A stretch of DNA of 64,000 nucleotides from an uncultured Clostridia bacterium (GTDB lineage: Bacteria; Bacillota; Clostridia; Christensenellales; CAG-138): assembly GCA_934633985.1 (NCBI GenBank), contig CAKTYU010000005.1, forward strand, positions 62,001-126,000, given 5' to 3'. Shown here piece by piece: positions 50,152 through 58,676 of the stretch (the first letter of the stretch is position 1; the number at the start of each line of letters is the position of its first letter). The notes beneath the pieces are model-generated. The model was not told the origin of the DNA. It was given only the letters and a program-made list of their open reading frames with translations, and ran no database searches. The translations under genes and the position numbers were made by a program.

Positions 50152-50215
50152 CTTCTTTCTCTTTTCTTTTCAGGAGAAAAGAAAAGTAGAAAGAAGCAAA
50201 GAGAAAAGAAAAGCC
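50152..50215 (+). repeat. Polypyrimidine/polypurine repeat, copy B (after mnmE)
   Basis: Nearly identical to copy A over 64 bases, differing mainly by T for C in 'AAGTAGAAAG'. It starts about 18 bases after the mnmE stop codon. Confidence 0.85.
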
Positions 50216-50229
50216 AAAGCTAATATTAA

Positions 50230-50255
50230 AAAAGGACGGCTCCTGCCGTCCTTTT
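50230..50255. terminator. Terminator between mnmE and jag
   Basis: AAAAGGACGG with CCGTCCTTTT, 6-base loop, between convergent genes. Confidence 0.86.
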
Positions 50256-50266
50256 GTTGTTATCAG

Positions 50267-51223
50267 TTATTCGTCCATGTTCTTGGGGTAGATGACCACT
50301 CGGCGGTTGGGCTCCTCGCCCTCGCTGCGGGTGGCCACATAGGGGTTGTTTTGCAGCGTGGCGTGCAGCACCCGCCGCTCGTATGGATTCATGGGCTCCA
50401 GCGTGCGGGGCCTGCCCGTGGCCTTTACCTGGTTGGCTATCCGCTTTGCAAGGCGGGCCAGCGTTTCCTCCCGCTTTTCCCGGTAGCCCTCGGTATCTAT
50501 GGATATGCGGGTGTAGCCGTCCTGCTTGCGGTTGCGGTTCACCGCAAGGCTGGTGAGGTACTGCATGGCGTCCAGGGTCTCTCCCCTGTGGCCTATGAGC
50601 ATACCCATGGTGGACTTGTCGATGTACAGGCGCACGCCCTCGTCGCTGACGTTTGCAAGCACCGTGCCCTCTACCTCCATGCGCTCCAGCATTCCCTTTA
50701 CGAACTCCGCCGCGGGGTTGCCCTCCGCCGCCTCCTCGGTAAAGCCCTCCGGCGGCTCCTTGGCCTGATAGCGGGGGCGGTTATCCCGCCTGCCCCTGCT
50801 TCGCCTTTCCCGGCGCTCCCTGGGCGGCCTTTCGGCTGTCCCCTGCGCCTCCCGCTCCGGCGCTTCCGCCTGAGCCTCCTGCGGCTCGCTGGGCTCTGCC
50901 GCCGCAGGCTCCCTTTCCTCCCGGGGGGCCCGCTCGCGGCGGCCCCTGCCCCGGTCGTTCTGCCTCTGGTCCCTGCGTTCCCGCCGCTCACGGCGCTCCC
51001 GCTCCTGATATTCCGGCCTGAGGTATTCCGGCAGGGATATGTCCTCCGGCTCCCGCTCTATGAGCTTTACTATGGCGGGCCTTGCGCCTATGCCCAGTAT
51101 GCCCTTGCTTTCGTGCTGTATTATGTCTATTTCCACCTCGTCGATGGATATTTCCAGCTCCTTAAGGCCGTTGAATATGGCCTCGTCGATGGAGCGGCCT
51201 GTGGCCTGTATGGTCCTCTGCAT
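50267..51223 (-). CDS. jag: Jag/KhpB (SpoIIIJ-associated) RNA-binding protein
   Basis: A 318-residue protein: N-terminal Jag_N domain (about 1-55, 'ATGRSIDEAIFNGLKELEIS'), a long Arg/Glu/Pro-rich disordered linker (about 75-165), a KH domain (about 175-245, 'GMLIGHRGETLDAMQYLT') and a C-terminal R3H domain ('MNPYERRVLHATLQ'). It binds RNA and acts with YidC in the membrane; in other Firmicutes it affects cell division. Its start overlaps the yidC stop by one base (TAATG), so the two are coupled. The linker is unusually long and arginine-rich. Confidence 0.92.
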   Translation of the reverse strand: MQRTIQATGRSIDEAIFNGLKELEISIDEVEIDIIQHESKGILGIGARPAIVKLIEREPEDISLPEYLRPEYQERERRERRERRDQRQNDRGRGRRERAPREEREPAAAEPSEPQEAQAEAPEREAQGTAERPPRERRERRSRGRRDNRPRYQAKEPPEGFTEEAAEGNPAAEFVKGMLERMEVEGTVLANVSDEGVRLYIDKSTMGMLIGHRGETLDAMQYLTSLAVNRNRKQDGYTRISIDTEGYREKREETLARLAKRIANQVKATGRPRTLEPMNPYERRVLHATLQNNPYVATRSEGEEPNRRVVIYPKNMDE

Positions 51224-52173
51224 TATTTATTTCCCCCTTCCTGGGCGCCGCCCCGGGGGAATTTCTTATTGAGCACAAGGTTCACCAGCACCATGAACAC
51301 GCTGGTGAGTATCCAATAGATGGCGAAGGCCGCGTTGTAGCTCAGGCAGAACCACAGCGACATCAGCGGGAACATCCACATCATCATCTTGCCGGTGGAG
51401 GCGGCGGGGTTGTTGGGGTCCTGTGTGGGCTGCCCCTTCTGCATTATCCAGTTGGCAAGGAACTGGGTGCCGCCCGCTATGATGGGGAGTATGAACCAGC
51501 CGTTGTTGTGGCCGGCATAGACCTGCAGCAGGGGCTGCACGGCGGTGTTGTAGGCGTCTATGGCCGCCTGCGTATTGAGGAAGTGATAGGCTCCGCCCTC
51601 CTTGGCGGCGATGCCGAGCTGCACCAGCTTTTCCCATACCTCGGGGTTATTCTGCAGGTACAGCAGCCTGTTCAGATCCTTTATGTTGGCGAGGAACTTG
51701 CCGCCCTCCTGTATCACCGGGGAAAGGCCGTTGTCCGGCTGCCATATATTGTTTACCCAGAGGAATTTAAAGCTCCTGAGCAGCTCCTCGGCGTTGTCCG
51801 AAACCAGCAGCTTTATGGTCTCCTCATAGCCCCAGAAGCGGAAGGCGGCTATAAAGCAGAAGAACAGCGGCATGGTTATGAGCAGCGGCAGGCAGCTCCC
51901 CCACATGGAGACTCCCCTCTCCTTCATAAGCTTCTGGCTCATCAGCTGGGCCTTCTGGGGGTCGTTTGCGTATTTTTTCTGTATCTTAGCGAGCTCCGGC
52001 TGTATGCCGTTCATCTTGGCCTGTGACTTGCGGGTGGCTATATCGGAGAATATGGTCAGCCCCCTGAGCACTATGGTGCATATAAGTATGGTGAAGAACA
52101 CGCTGTTCACGTTGGAGTATACCCATTTCATACCCTCCAGGAACCATGTAGTCAAAAAGAAATCGCCTTGCAT
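51223..52173 (-). CDS. yidC: YidC/Oxa1/SpoIIIJ membrane protein insertase
   Basis: A 316-residue insertase with the Firmicutes-type 60KD_IMP core. The first helix follows 'MKWVYSNVNSVFFTILI', the hydrophilic loop contains 'SQAKMNGIQPELAKIQKKYANDPQKAQ', and helices continue to 'GRPTQ...MMMWMFPLMSLWFC'-like segments. It inserts small proteins into the membrane. An extra soluble stretch of about 60 residues in the middle ('EEGGKFLANIKDLNRLLY' region) is larger than in B. subtilis SpoIIIJ. No lipoprotein cysteine is obvious. It lies between yidD and jag in the usual order. Confidence 0.92.
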   Translation of the reverse strand: MQGDFFLTTWFLEGMKWVYSNVNSVFFTILICTIVLRGLTIFSDIATRKSQAKMNGIQPELAKIQKKYANDPQKAQLMSQKLMKERGVSMWGSCLPLLITMPLFFCFIAAFRFWGYEETIKLLVSDNAEELLRSFKFLWVNNIWQPDNGLSPVIQEGGKFLANIKDLNRLLYLQNNPEVWEKLVQLGIAAKEGGAYHFLNTQAAIDAYNTAVQPLLQVYAGHNNGWFILPIIAGGTQFLANWIMQKGQPTQDPNNPAASTGKMMMWMFPLMSLWFCLSYNAAFAIYWILTSVFMVLVNLVLNKKFPRGGAQEGGNK

Positions 52174-52226
52174 CGAATTCCCTCACTTTCGTATATTCAA
52201 ATAGGAAAAAGCAGATGAAACAGTAG

Positions 52227-52478
52227 TTACTTGCCCTTGTACTCTATCCTCTTGGGAGGCACGGGGTCTACCCCGCCCTTTGAGAAGGGGTTGCACCTCA
52301 GCACCCGCCACACGGCGAGGCAGAGGCCCCTCCATGGGCCGTGGATGCGTATCGCCTCAAGGGCATAGGCGGAGCAGGTGGGCCGGTAGCGGCAGCAGGG
52401 GGAGAACCGCGGGGATATGTACCTCTGGTAGCCCCTTATAAGGCCCTCCATGAGCCGCTGCGCCCATTCCCTCAGCAT
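52227..52478 (-). CDS. yidD: Membrane protein insertion efficiency factor YidD
   Basis: An 83-residue protein of the YidD family (Haemolytic domain), with 'GLIRGYQRYISPRFSPCCRYRPTCS' type motif near the N-terminus containing the conserved cysteines, then 'YALEAIRIHGPWRG' and 'RCNPFSKGGVDPVP'. It is associated with YidC at the membrane. It overlaps rnpA by seven bases and lies 53 bases upstream of yidC. Confidence 0.93.
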   Translation of the reverse strand: MLREWAQRLMEGLIRGYQRYISPRFSPCCRYRPTCSAYALEAIRIHGPWRGLCLAVWRVLRCNPFSKGGVDPVPPKRIEYKGK

Positions 52479-52846
52479 TGCCGCGCCCTTTTCCCTTCGG
52501 CGCGCCTTTCGCCCGCCATAAGGCCGGCCTTGGTCAGCATACCCTCCATGGCTGCTGAAATCTGGTCAAACTCGGCGTCCTTTACCGCGTCCCGCGCAAT
52601 GAAGATAATGTCATAGCCCGGCTTAACGTCGGGTATAAAGGGACGAAAGGCTTCCCTGAGCCTGCGCTTGATGCGGTTTCGGGTGACGCTGTTGCCGAGC
52701 CGCTTGCTTACCGAAAAGCCCACCTTTACCATGCCCGTTTTTGACTTATTGTATATCATAACGAGCATTTTGGAGGGCAGGGACTTGCCCTTGCGGTATA
52801 CGTACCGGAAGGTCTTGTTCCTTTTTAAAGAAAAACAGCGCTTCAC
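52472..52846 (-). CDS. rnpA: Ribonuclease P protein component
   Basis: A 124-residue basic protein that assists the RNase P RNA in cutting tRNA 5' leaders. The RNR motif appears as 'GNSVTRNRIKRRLREAFR', and 'FSVSKRLG' precedes it. It follows rpmH on the same strand (98-base gap) and overlaps yidD, matching the conserved rpmH-rnpA-yidD-yidC-jag order. Confidence 0.95.
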   Translation of the reverse strand: MKRCFSLKRNKTFRYVYRKGKSLPSKMLVMIYNKSKTGMVKVGFSVSKRLGNSVTRNRIKRRLREAFRPFIPDVKPGYDIIFIARDAVKDAEFDQISAAMEGMLTKAGLMAGERRAEGKRARQC

Positions 52847-52944
52847 CCTTGTGCGTCCTTGGCTGCGGATCCGTGAGATCGTGCGGTGGAGAAAAAACTC
52901 ACGGCAAGCTCAGCTTGCCGTGGCAACTTGTCAAAGCGTATCTA

Positions 52945-53079
52945 TTACGCGGACAGCCTTTTCCTGCCCTTGAGCCTTCTGCGGGCCAGAACGTTGCGGC
53001 CGTTCTTGGTGGACATGCGTGAGCGGAAGCCGTGAACCTTCTTGCGCTGCCTCTTCTTGGGCTGATAAGTCTGGAGCAT
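52945..53079 (-). CDS. rpmH: 50S ribosomal protein L34
   Basis: A 44-residue, very basic protein, too short for many gene finders. It reads MLQTYQPKKRQRKKVHGFRS at the start and ends 'RKRLSA', matching the nearly universal L34 pattern (xTYQPxxxRRxxxHGFRxRM). ATG 53079 is preceded by 'ggaaagaggtg'. It begins the rpmH-rnpA-yidD-yidC-jag unit, and is divergent from dnaA as in most bacteria. Confidence 0.96.
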   Translation of the reverse strand: MLQTYQPKKRQRKKVHGFRSRMSTKNGRNVLARRRLKGRKRLSA

Positions 53080-53182
53080 CTTTTGCACCTCTTTCCGTTT
53101 TAAGGTATTTATACCACCTTTGTGGCATATTAAGCCGGAACGCCTATGGCGCCCAGGCCATTACGCAAACCGTCAGTTTTAG

Positions 53183-53212
53183 ATTATATAAGAAATATGC
53201 CCCGTCTGTCAA
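53183..53212 (-). promoter_or_regulatory. Promoter of the rpmH operon
   Basis: On the - strand perfect TTGACA (53207-53212) and perfect TATAAT (53183-53188) with an 18-base spacer, about 105 bases upstream of rpmH. Confidence 0.8.
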
Positions 53213-53336
53213 GGTAATACGCGGTTTTTTTGAATATTTGCCCCCATTAAAAATTATTATTCCGCCGCCCCACTACATATTGTGTATACTCGCCCTCACC
53301 CATCACAAAGTGTAAAAAATTGGTGTTTTTGGCGTA

Positions 53337-53365
53337 TTGATAAACCGCGCCGGATTTGATATTAT
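53337..53365 (+). promoter_or_regulatory. Promoter of dnaA
   Basis: TTGATA (53337-53342) and TATTAT (53360-53365) spaced by 17 bases, 175 bases before the dnaA start. The long leader carries DnaA-box-like sites at its end. Confidence 0.65.
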
Positions 53366-53476
53366 TGTTACACTAAGGGTTCTACGGCCTGCCCGCGTTC
53401 CCCTTAACGGTATATTTTCTCTGTAAAAAAGCCGGCACACGGCTTTTTGCTATGTTTAAGGGCTTTACCAACGCAT

Positions 53477-53505
53477 TTATCAACATGTTGACAGCTTTAT
53501 CAACA
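53477..53505. promoter_or_regulatory. DnaA-box-like cluster upstream of dnaA
   Basis: TTATCAACA occurs at 53477-53485 and again at 53497-53505. Between them TGTTGACAG (53486-53494) is a related site on the other strand. All differ from the standard TTATCCACA at the central position in the same way (A for C). The cluster lies 35 bases before ATG 53540, where DnaA commonly represses its own gene, and may be part of a two-part origin with the cluster at 62.4 kb. Confidence 0.65.
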
Positions 53506-53539
53506 TTATGTTGGCAACTATTTATTTTCGGGGGAGATC

Positions 53540-54868
53540 ATGGACGACTTTTTAGATTGCAAGCTAATTTGGGAAAAGGCGCAGCCTGAGATCAGGGAGG
53601 GCATGACCGAGATGAGCTACGGCCTGTGGATATCCGCGCTGGAGCCGGTCTGCATACTCAGCGATATGCTCATACTCCAATCCGCCAACGAGGTCACGCT
53701 GGACACCCTGAAGAGCCTTTATTCCGACCAGATAGCAAACGCGCTTTCCCATGCCTCCGGCGCCAACCTCCGCCCAATGTTCATCTGCGGCGACGAGCGC
53801 CCCAAGTACGAAAAGCTCATGGCGGAGAAGAAGCGGCGCAGCGAGTCCCTGCTGGACCCGCGCTTTACCTTTGACACCTTTGTAATAGGCGGCAGCAACA
53901 ACATAGCCTATGCCGCGGCCAAGGCGGTGGCGGCACAGCCCGCAAAGGCCTTCAACCCGCTGTACATCTACGGCGACGTGGGCCTGGGCAAGACACACCT
54001 CATGCACGCCATAGGCAATAAGATAAAGGAGGACAATCCCTCCGCCCGCATAACCTACGTCACCAGCGAGACCTTCACAAACGAGCTGATACAGTCCATT
54101 CAGGACAACACCAACGCCCAGTTCCGCAGCAAGTACCGCAGCGTGGACGTGCTGATGATAGACGACGTGCAGTTCATCGCGGGCAAGAACACCACCCAGG
54201 AGGAGTTCTTCAACACCTTCAACACCCTGCACACCAGCGGCAAGCAGATAGTCATATCCTCGGATAAGCCCCCCAAGGAGATACCCGCCCTTGAGGAGCG
54301 GCTCCGCAGCCGCTTTGAGGGGGGGCTCATAACCGACATACAATCGCCGGACTACGAGACCCGCATGGCCATACTGCAAAAGAAGGCGGATCAGGAGAAC
54401 ATAGTCATAGACCACCGGGTGCTCTCCCTCATCGCCACCAAGGCCAACGCCAACATACGCCAGCTCGAGGGGGCCTTTACCCGGGTGGTGGCCTTTTCCA
54501 AGCTCCTCGGCACCCCCATAACCCTCTCCATGGCGGATTCCGCATTGAAGGACATAATCGAGGACGTGCAGGAGCGCCGCGTCACCGTGCCCATGGTGCA
54601 GCAGGTGGTGGCGGACTTTTACAATGTGTCGGTGGACGCCATGACCTCCTCCCGCCGCACCGCGGACGTGACGTACCCCCGGCAGGTGGCCATGTACCTG
54701 TCCCGGGAAATGACCGACCTCTCCCTCAAGGCCATAGGCGAGCAGTTCGGCGGCCGGAATTACTCCACCATCATCTCCGCCTGCAACAAGATCGAGGACG
54801 ACATGCTCTTCGACCCGGAGCTTTCAAAGGTGTTTAAGGACCTCAAAAAGCGCATAAAGGGGAATTGA
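53540..54868 (+). CDS. dnaA: Chromosomal replication initiator DnaA
   Basis: A 442-residue initiator with the four usual domains: N-terminal DnaB-binding part ('IWEKAQPEIREGMTEMSYGLWI'), linker, AAA+ core (Walker A 'GDVGLGKTHL', Walker B 'VLMIDDVQFIAG', sensor 'ISSDKPPKEI') and the C-terminal helix-turn-helix. The DNA-recognition signature reads 'GGRNYSTIISACNKI', whereas most DnaA have GGRDHTTVxxAxxKI, so both the Asp and the His that contact bases in E. coli are changed. It opens the origin in an ATP-dependent way. It is divergent from rpmH and is not followed by dnaN. Confidence 0.96.
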   Translation: MDDFLDCKLIWEKAQPEIREGMTEMSYGLWISALEPVCILSDMLILQSANEVTLDTLKSLYSDQIANALSHASGANLRPMFICGDERPKYEKLMAEKKRRSESLLDPRFTFDTFVIGGSNNIAYAAAKAVAAQPAKAFNPLYIYGDVGLGKTHLMHAIGNKIKEDNPSARITYVTSETFTNELIQSIQDNTNAQFRSKYRSVDVLMIDDVQFIAGKNTTQEEFFNTFNTLHTSGKQIVISSDKPPKEIPALEERLRSRFEGGLITDIQSPDYETRMAILQKKADQENIVIDHRVLSLIATKANANIRQLEGAFTRVVAFSKLLGTPITLSMADSALKDIIEDVQERRVTVPMVQQVVADFYNVSVDAMTSSRRTADVTYPRQVAMYLSREMTDLSLKAIGEQFGGRNYSTIISACNKIEDDMLFDPELSKVFKDLKKRIKGN

Positions 54869-54888
54869 TATAACTTGCTTTACTTCCC

Positions 54889-54944
54889 CTTCTTTCTCTT
54901 TTCTTTTCGAGAAAAGAGAAAGAAGCAAAGAGAAAAGAAAAGCC
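54889..54944 (+). repeat. Polypyrimidine/polypurine repeat, copy C (after dnaA)
   Basis: A slightly shorter version (56 bases): the pyrimidine tract is the same as in copies A and B, but the turn and first purine tract are shortened to 'GAGAAAAGAGAAAGAAGC'. It starts 20 bases after the dnaA stop codon. Confidence 0.83.
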
Positions 54945-54982
54945 AACGGGAAATATATAAATAAAAAATTAGAAAACGATAA

Positions 54983-55010
54983 AAAAGAGCGGTTTTTATG
55001 CCGCTCTTTT
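54983..55010. terminator. Terminator between dnaA and livF
   Basis: AAAAGAGCGG with CCGCTCTTTT, 8-base loop, between convergent genes. Confidence 0.85.
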
Positions 55011-55022
55011 GTGTGTTGTGTC

Positions 55023-55739
55023 TTATTTCTTTCCGAGGTAGGCTTCTTTTATGCTCTCGTCGTTGAGCAGCTCCGTGCCCGTGCCGGTCATGGTCACGTT
55101 TCCGGTCTGGAGCACATAGCCCCTGTCGGCGATCTTCAGCGCCGCGTTTGCGTTCTGCTCTATCAGAAGCACCGTCACGCCGTCGTCGTTTATGCGGCGT
55201 ATTATGGAGAATATGTCCTTCACCACCAGGGGCGCAAGGCCGAGGCTGGGCTCGTCCATCATTATCACCTTGGGCTTGGCCATGAGCGCCCGGCCCACCG
55301 CAAGCATCTGCTGCTCGCCGCCGGAGAGGGTGCCGGCCTGCTGCCAGTGCCGCTCCTTGAGCCGCGGGAACAGGCTGTAAACGTGCTCTATGTCCTTCTC
55401 GATGGCCTCCCTTTCCTCCCTCAGGTACGCCCCTATTCGGAGGTTTTCCAGCACCGTCAGGTTGGGGAACACCCGCCTTCCCTCGGGGACCAGCACTATG
55501 CCCCGGTTCACTATGTCGTGGGTGGCGGCGTGGGTTATGTCCTTGCCCTCGTAGCTTATGCTGCCGGAGGCGGGGTTGACGACGCTCATTATGGCCCGCA
55601 GCGTGGTGGATTTGCCCGCGCCGTTCGCGCCTATGAGGGTGACTATCTCCCCCTCGTTCACGTCGAAGGATACCCCTTTAAGCGCCTCTATGCCGCCGTA
55701 GTTTACTTTAAGATCGCGTATTTCAAGCAGGCTACTCAT
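55023..55739 (-). CDS. livF: Branched-chain amino acid ABC transporter ATPase LivF
   Basis: A 238-residue ABC ATPase with 'LIGANGAGKSTTLRAI' (Walker A), 'LSGGEQQMLAVGRALMAKPKVIMMDEPSLGLAP' (signature to Walker B; the run is typical of LivF). It powers the import of Leu/Ile/Val-like amino acids with LivG. ATG 55739 is preferred over ATG 55745 because 'gggggtgg' is then better spaced. It is the last gene of the livJHMGF cluster and overlaps livG. Confidence 0.92.
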   Translation of the reverse strand: MSSLLEIRDLKVNYGGIEALKGVSFDVNEGEIVTLIGANGAGKSTTLRAIMSVVNPASGSISYEGKDITHAATHDIVNRGIVLVPEGRRVFPNLTVLENLRIGAYLREEREAIEKDIEHVYSLFPRLKERHWQQAGTLSGGEQQMLAVGRALMAKPKVIMMDEPSLGLAPLVVKDIFSIIRRINDDGVTVLLIEQNANAALKIADRGYVLQTGNVTMTGTGTELLNDESIKEAYLGKK

Positions 55740-56574
55740 CTTCATCCACCCCCAGGTATGCGTTTATGACGTCGGGATTGTCCTGTACCTCGGCGGCGGT
55801 GCCGGAGGCTATCATGCGGCCGAAGTCCAGCACGTATATGCGCTCGGCAATGGCCATTACCAGGTCCATGTGATGCTCTATCATCAGTATGGGTATGTCG
55901 TATTCCTGCCTTATCTGGCTTATGAATTCCGTTAGCTCCTTGGTCTCCTGCGGGTTCATGCCCGCGGCGGGCTCGTCTAAGAGCAGCAGCTTGGGATCGG
56001 TAGCCAGGGCGCGGGCTATCTCCAGCCTGCGCTGGAGGCCGTAGGGCAGGCTTCCTGCTATGTCGTCCTTTAGGTGCTCCAGGTGCTGCTCCTGCAGGAG
56101 CGCCATGGCCTCGTCCCTCATGCGCCTTTCTTCCTTGGCGTTCAGGCGCAGCGTGGCTGTGAACACGTTCTGCTTTGCCCTCATGTGCTTTGCTATGAGC
56201 ACGTTGTCGAACACCGTAAGGCTCCTGAAAAGGCGTATGTTCTGGAAGGTTCGGGCTATGCCCAGCTTGGTTATCTGGTCCGGCGTGGGGCTCACCACGT
56301 GGTTGAACTCCGGGTAGAGGTCGCCGGTGTAGAGCTTTTTCATCTTGCCCTGAGGGTGGTTGCATACCATGGTCTTGCCCATGAAGCTGACCCTGCCGTT
56401 GGTGGGCTCATACACGCCGGTTATGCAGTTGAAGGCGGTGGTCTTGCCCGCGCCGTTAGGGCCTATGAGGGCGACTATCTCCTTGTCGTTTACCTCCATG
56501 GAAAAGTCGTTCACGGCCACGACGCCGCCGAACTGCATGGTTATATGGTCGAGGCGAAGTACGTTCTGTGCCAT
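55732..56574 (-). CDS. livG: Branched-chain amino acid ABC transporter ATPase LivG
   Basis: A 280-residue ABC ATPase: Walker A 'GPNGAGKTTAFNCI', a signature region reading 'SLPYGLQRRLEIARAL' (Pro-Tyr-Gly instead of SGGQ, as is common in LivG), and Walker B 'LLLLDEPAAGMNP'. The inserted region 'TPDQITKLGIARTFQNIRLF' is typical of LivG. Start ATG 56574 follows 'gggagggc'; the longer frame has no ribosome site. It is one base from livM. Confidence 0.92.
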   Translation of the reverse strand: MAQNVLRLDHITMQFGGVVAVNDFSMEVNDKEIVALIGPNGAGKTTAFNCITGVYEPTNGRVSFMGKTMVCNHPQGKMKKLYTGDLYPEFNHVVSPTPDQITKLGIARTFQNIRLFRSLTVFDNVLIAKHMRAKQNVFTATLRLNAKEERRMRDEAMALLQEQHLEHLKDDIAGSLPYGLQRRLEIARALATDPKLLLLDEPAAGMNPQETKELTEFISQIRQEYDIPILMIEHHMDLVMAIAERIYVLDFGRMIASGTAAEVQDNPDVINAYLGVDEDE

Positions 56575-56575
56575 A

Positions 56576-57649
56576 TTACTTGCCCTCCCTCTGGGTTTTT
56601 TCGATGAATTTCTGCCGCTTTTTGAGTATCCTGTCAAAGTTCAGCTCACGGTCGCCCATTATGCCCTGACGGTAGAACAGCACCACCGCCATTATGATGA
56701 CCGAGAACACCACCTTGCGGAAGCCGGCGCGCAGGAGGGGCACCTTGAAGGAGCCGATGTAGGTCTCGGCGTCCAGGAAGCGCAGCCACCACTCTGAGCA
56801 GGCTATGAACAGGAAGGAGGCCAGTATGGAGCCGGTGACGGAGCCTATGCCGCCTATTACCACTATGAGCAGTATCTCGTAGGTCATGGCGGACTTGAAG
56901 GCCAGCGCCTGAACGGTGGTCTGGAACATGGCCAGCAGCGCGCCGCCCACCCCCGCGAAGAAGGAGCTTATTACGAAGGACAGCTCCTTATGCTTGAACA
57001 GGTTTATGCCCATGGCCTCCGCAGCTATCTCGTCGTCCCTTATGGCCTTGAAGGCGCGGCCGTAGGAGGAGTTGATGAGCAATACTATCAGCAGTATGCA
57101 TATACCCGCCACGGTAAAGGGGAACAGGGTGGAATCGAAGGTGGGGAACTTTCTCAGAAGGTTTGAGCCGTTGGTGACGGGGCCCAGGGTGTCCCACTGG
57201 AAGAAGGCGCGGATTATCTCCGCAAAGCCCAGTGTGGCTATGGCCAGATAGTCGCTCTTCAGCCGCAGCACCGGCAGGCCGATCAGGAAGGCGAAGAGGC
57301 CGGCCACCAGCCCCGCCAGTATAAGCGCGGGTATCACGGGTATGGTGAACTGCACTATGCCGCCGTCAAAGTACTGATATACGGCGTCCCTGTACTGTAC
57401 GGGTATGGTGAATATGGCGTAGGTGTACGCGCCTATGAGCATGAAGCCCGCCTGACCCAGGCTGAACAGGCCGGTGAAGCCGTTGAGCAGGTTCATGGAG
57501 ACCGCCACCAGCGCGTATATTGCGCCCTTTTTAAGCACTATGAACAGCATGGAGTTGGAGGCTATGACCTTTTCCAGCACGAACACCAGCGCGTATATGG
57601 CTATTATGAGGGCGATGGTTATTATGTTGCCTTTGCTTAGCTTTTTCAT
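56576..57649 (-). CDS. livM: Branched-chain amino acid ABC transporter permease LivM
   Basis: A 357-residue permease with about nine transmembrane helices and the LivM motif 'SDYLAIATLGFAEIIRAFF' and 'GRAFKAIRDDEIAAEAMGIN', which resembles the EAA contact loop. Start ATG 57649 is chosen because 'aaggagggg' lies just upstream. It pairs with LivH to form the membrane channel. The charged C-terminal tail (about 330-357) is longer than usual. Confidence 0.92.
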   Translation of the reverse strand: MKKLSKGNIITIALIIAIYALVFVLEKVIASNSMLFIVLKKGAIYALVAVSMNLLNGFTGLFSLGQAGFMLIGAYTYAIFTIPVQYRDAVYQYFDGGIVQFTIPVIPALILAGLVAGLFAFLIGLPVLRLKSDYLAIATLGFAEIIRAFFQWDTLGPVTNGSNLLRKFPTFDSTLFPFTVAGICILLIVLLINSSYGRAFKAIRDDEIAAEAMGINLFKHKELSFVISSFFAGVGGALLAMFQTTVQALAFKSAMTYEILLIVVIGGIGSVTGSILASFLFIACSEWWLRFLDAETYIGSFKVPLLRAGFRKVVFSVIIMAVVLFYRQGIMGDRELNFDRILKKRQKFIEKTQREGK

Positions 57650-57665
57650 TGTTCTATCCCCCTCC

Positions 57666-58550
57666 TTATACCTTTTCGTTGGCCTTCTCGCCAAACAGGC
57701 CGGTGGGCTTTACGATGAGTATGATTATGAGCAAGGCGAAGGTAAAGGCGTCGGAGAAGGTGGTCCAGCCCAGGCCCTTTATTATGTTTTCGCAAATACC
57801 TATTATAAACGCGCCTATCACCGCGCCGGGTATGCTTCCTATGCCGCCGAACACCGCCGCCACGAAGGCCTTAAGGCCGGGCATGGCGCCGGAGGTGGGG
57901 ATCACCGCCGCGTAGTTGGTGAAGTAGAGCAGCGAGCCCACAGCCGCAAGGAAGGAGCCTATTATAAAGGTAGCGCTGATTACGTTGTTTATCTTTATGC
58001 CCATGAGCTGGCTGGTCTCAAAGTCCTTGGAAACGGCCCGCATGGCCATGCCTATCTTGGTCTTTTGTATGAAGGTCACCAGCGCTATCACGAGCACAAG
58101 GGTAAGTATGGGTGTGATTATCGTCACCACCTTGGTGGTGGCGGTGCCTATGGTCACGGTGTTGCTTATCCAGGGTATGGTGGGGTACATCTTGGCCAGG
58201 CCGCCGGTGACGTACAGCGCCACGTTCTGGAGAAGGTAGCTCACGCCTATGGCGCTTATCATTACTGACATCCTGGGCGCCGTGCGCAGGGGCTTATAGG
58301 CCGCGCGCTCGATGAGGAAGCCTATGAGCACCGTCAGTATGATGGTGAAGGGTATCGCCAGATACAGCGGCATCCACGTGACCGCGTATATCATTATAAG
58401 TCCGGCGCACATGAACACGTCGCCGTGGGCGAAGTTGATAAGGCGCAGTATGCCGTAAACCATGGTATAGCCTATGGCGATGAGGGCGTACTGTCCGCCT
58501 ACGGATATTCCCGCCAGAAGATAAGGCAGGTTAGTATTTATAAAATCCAT
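57666..58550 (-). CDS. livH: Branched-chain amino acid ABC transporter permease LivH
   Basis: A 294-residue permease with about eight transmembrane helices: 'AGISVGGQYALIAIGYTMVYGILRLINFAHGDVFM' marks the LivH N-terminus and 'GMAMRAVSKDFETSQLMGI' the loop that contacts the ATPase. It lies 126 bases after livJ, a gap that holds a GC-rich hairpin, and 16 bases before livM. Confidence 0.93.
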   Translation of the reverse strand: MDFINTNLPYLLAGISVGGQYALIAIGYTMVYGILRLINFAHGDVFMCAGLIMIYAVTWMPLYLAIPFTIILTVLIGFLIERAAYKPLRTAPRMSVMISAIGVSYLLQNVALYVTGGLAKMYPTIPWISNTVTIGTATTKVVTIITPILTLVLVIALVTFIQKTKIGMAMRAVSKDFETSQLMGIKINNVISATFIIGSFLAAVGSLLYFTNYAAVIPTSGAMPGLKAFVAAVFGGIGSIPGAVIGAFIIGICENIIKGLGWTTFSDAFTFALLIIILIVKPTGLFGEKANEKV

Positions 58551-58618
58551 TTAAGATACCTCCGGGGTGGTGGAGTTTTGCGGAAGGGAAAGTGTCAGAT
58601 CTGTCTGCCATATCACAG

Positions 58619-58642
58619 GGGGCGGCGGTCTCCCGCCGCCCC
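58619..58642 (-). other. GC-rich hairpin between livJ and livH
   Basis: GGGGCGGCGG pairs with CCGCCGCCCC across a 4-base loop. There is no T-run in either direction, so it is more likely an mRNA-stability or processing hairpin than a full terminator. Such a hairpin would allow much more binding protein than permease to be made. Confidence 0.6.
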
Positions 58643-58676
58643 ACTGCTCAAGTCCTTAGTTTAGTCCTTTAGCTTT

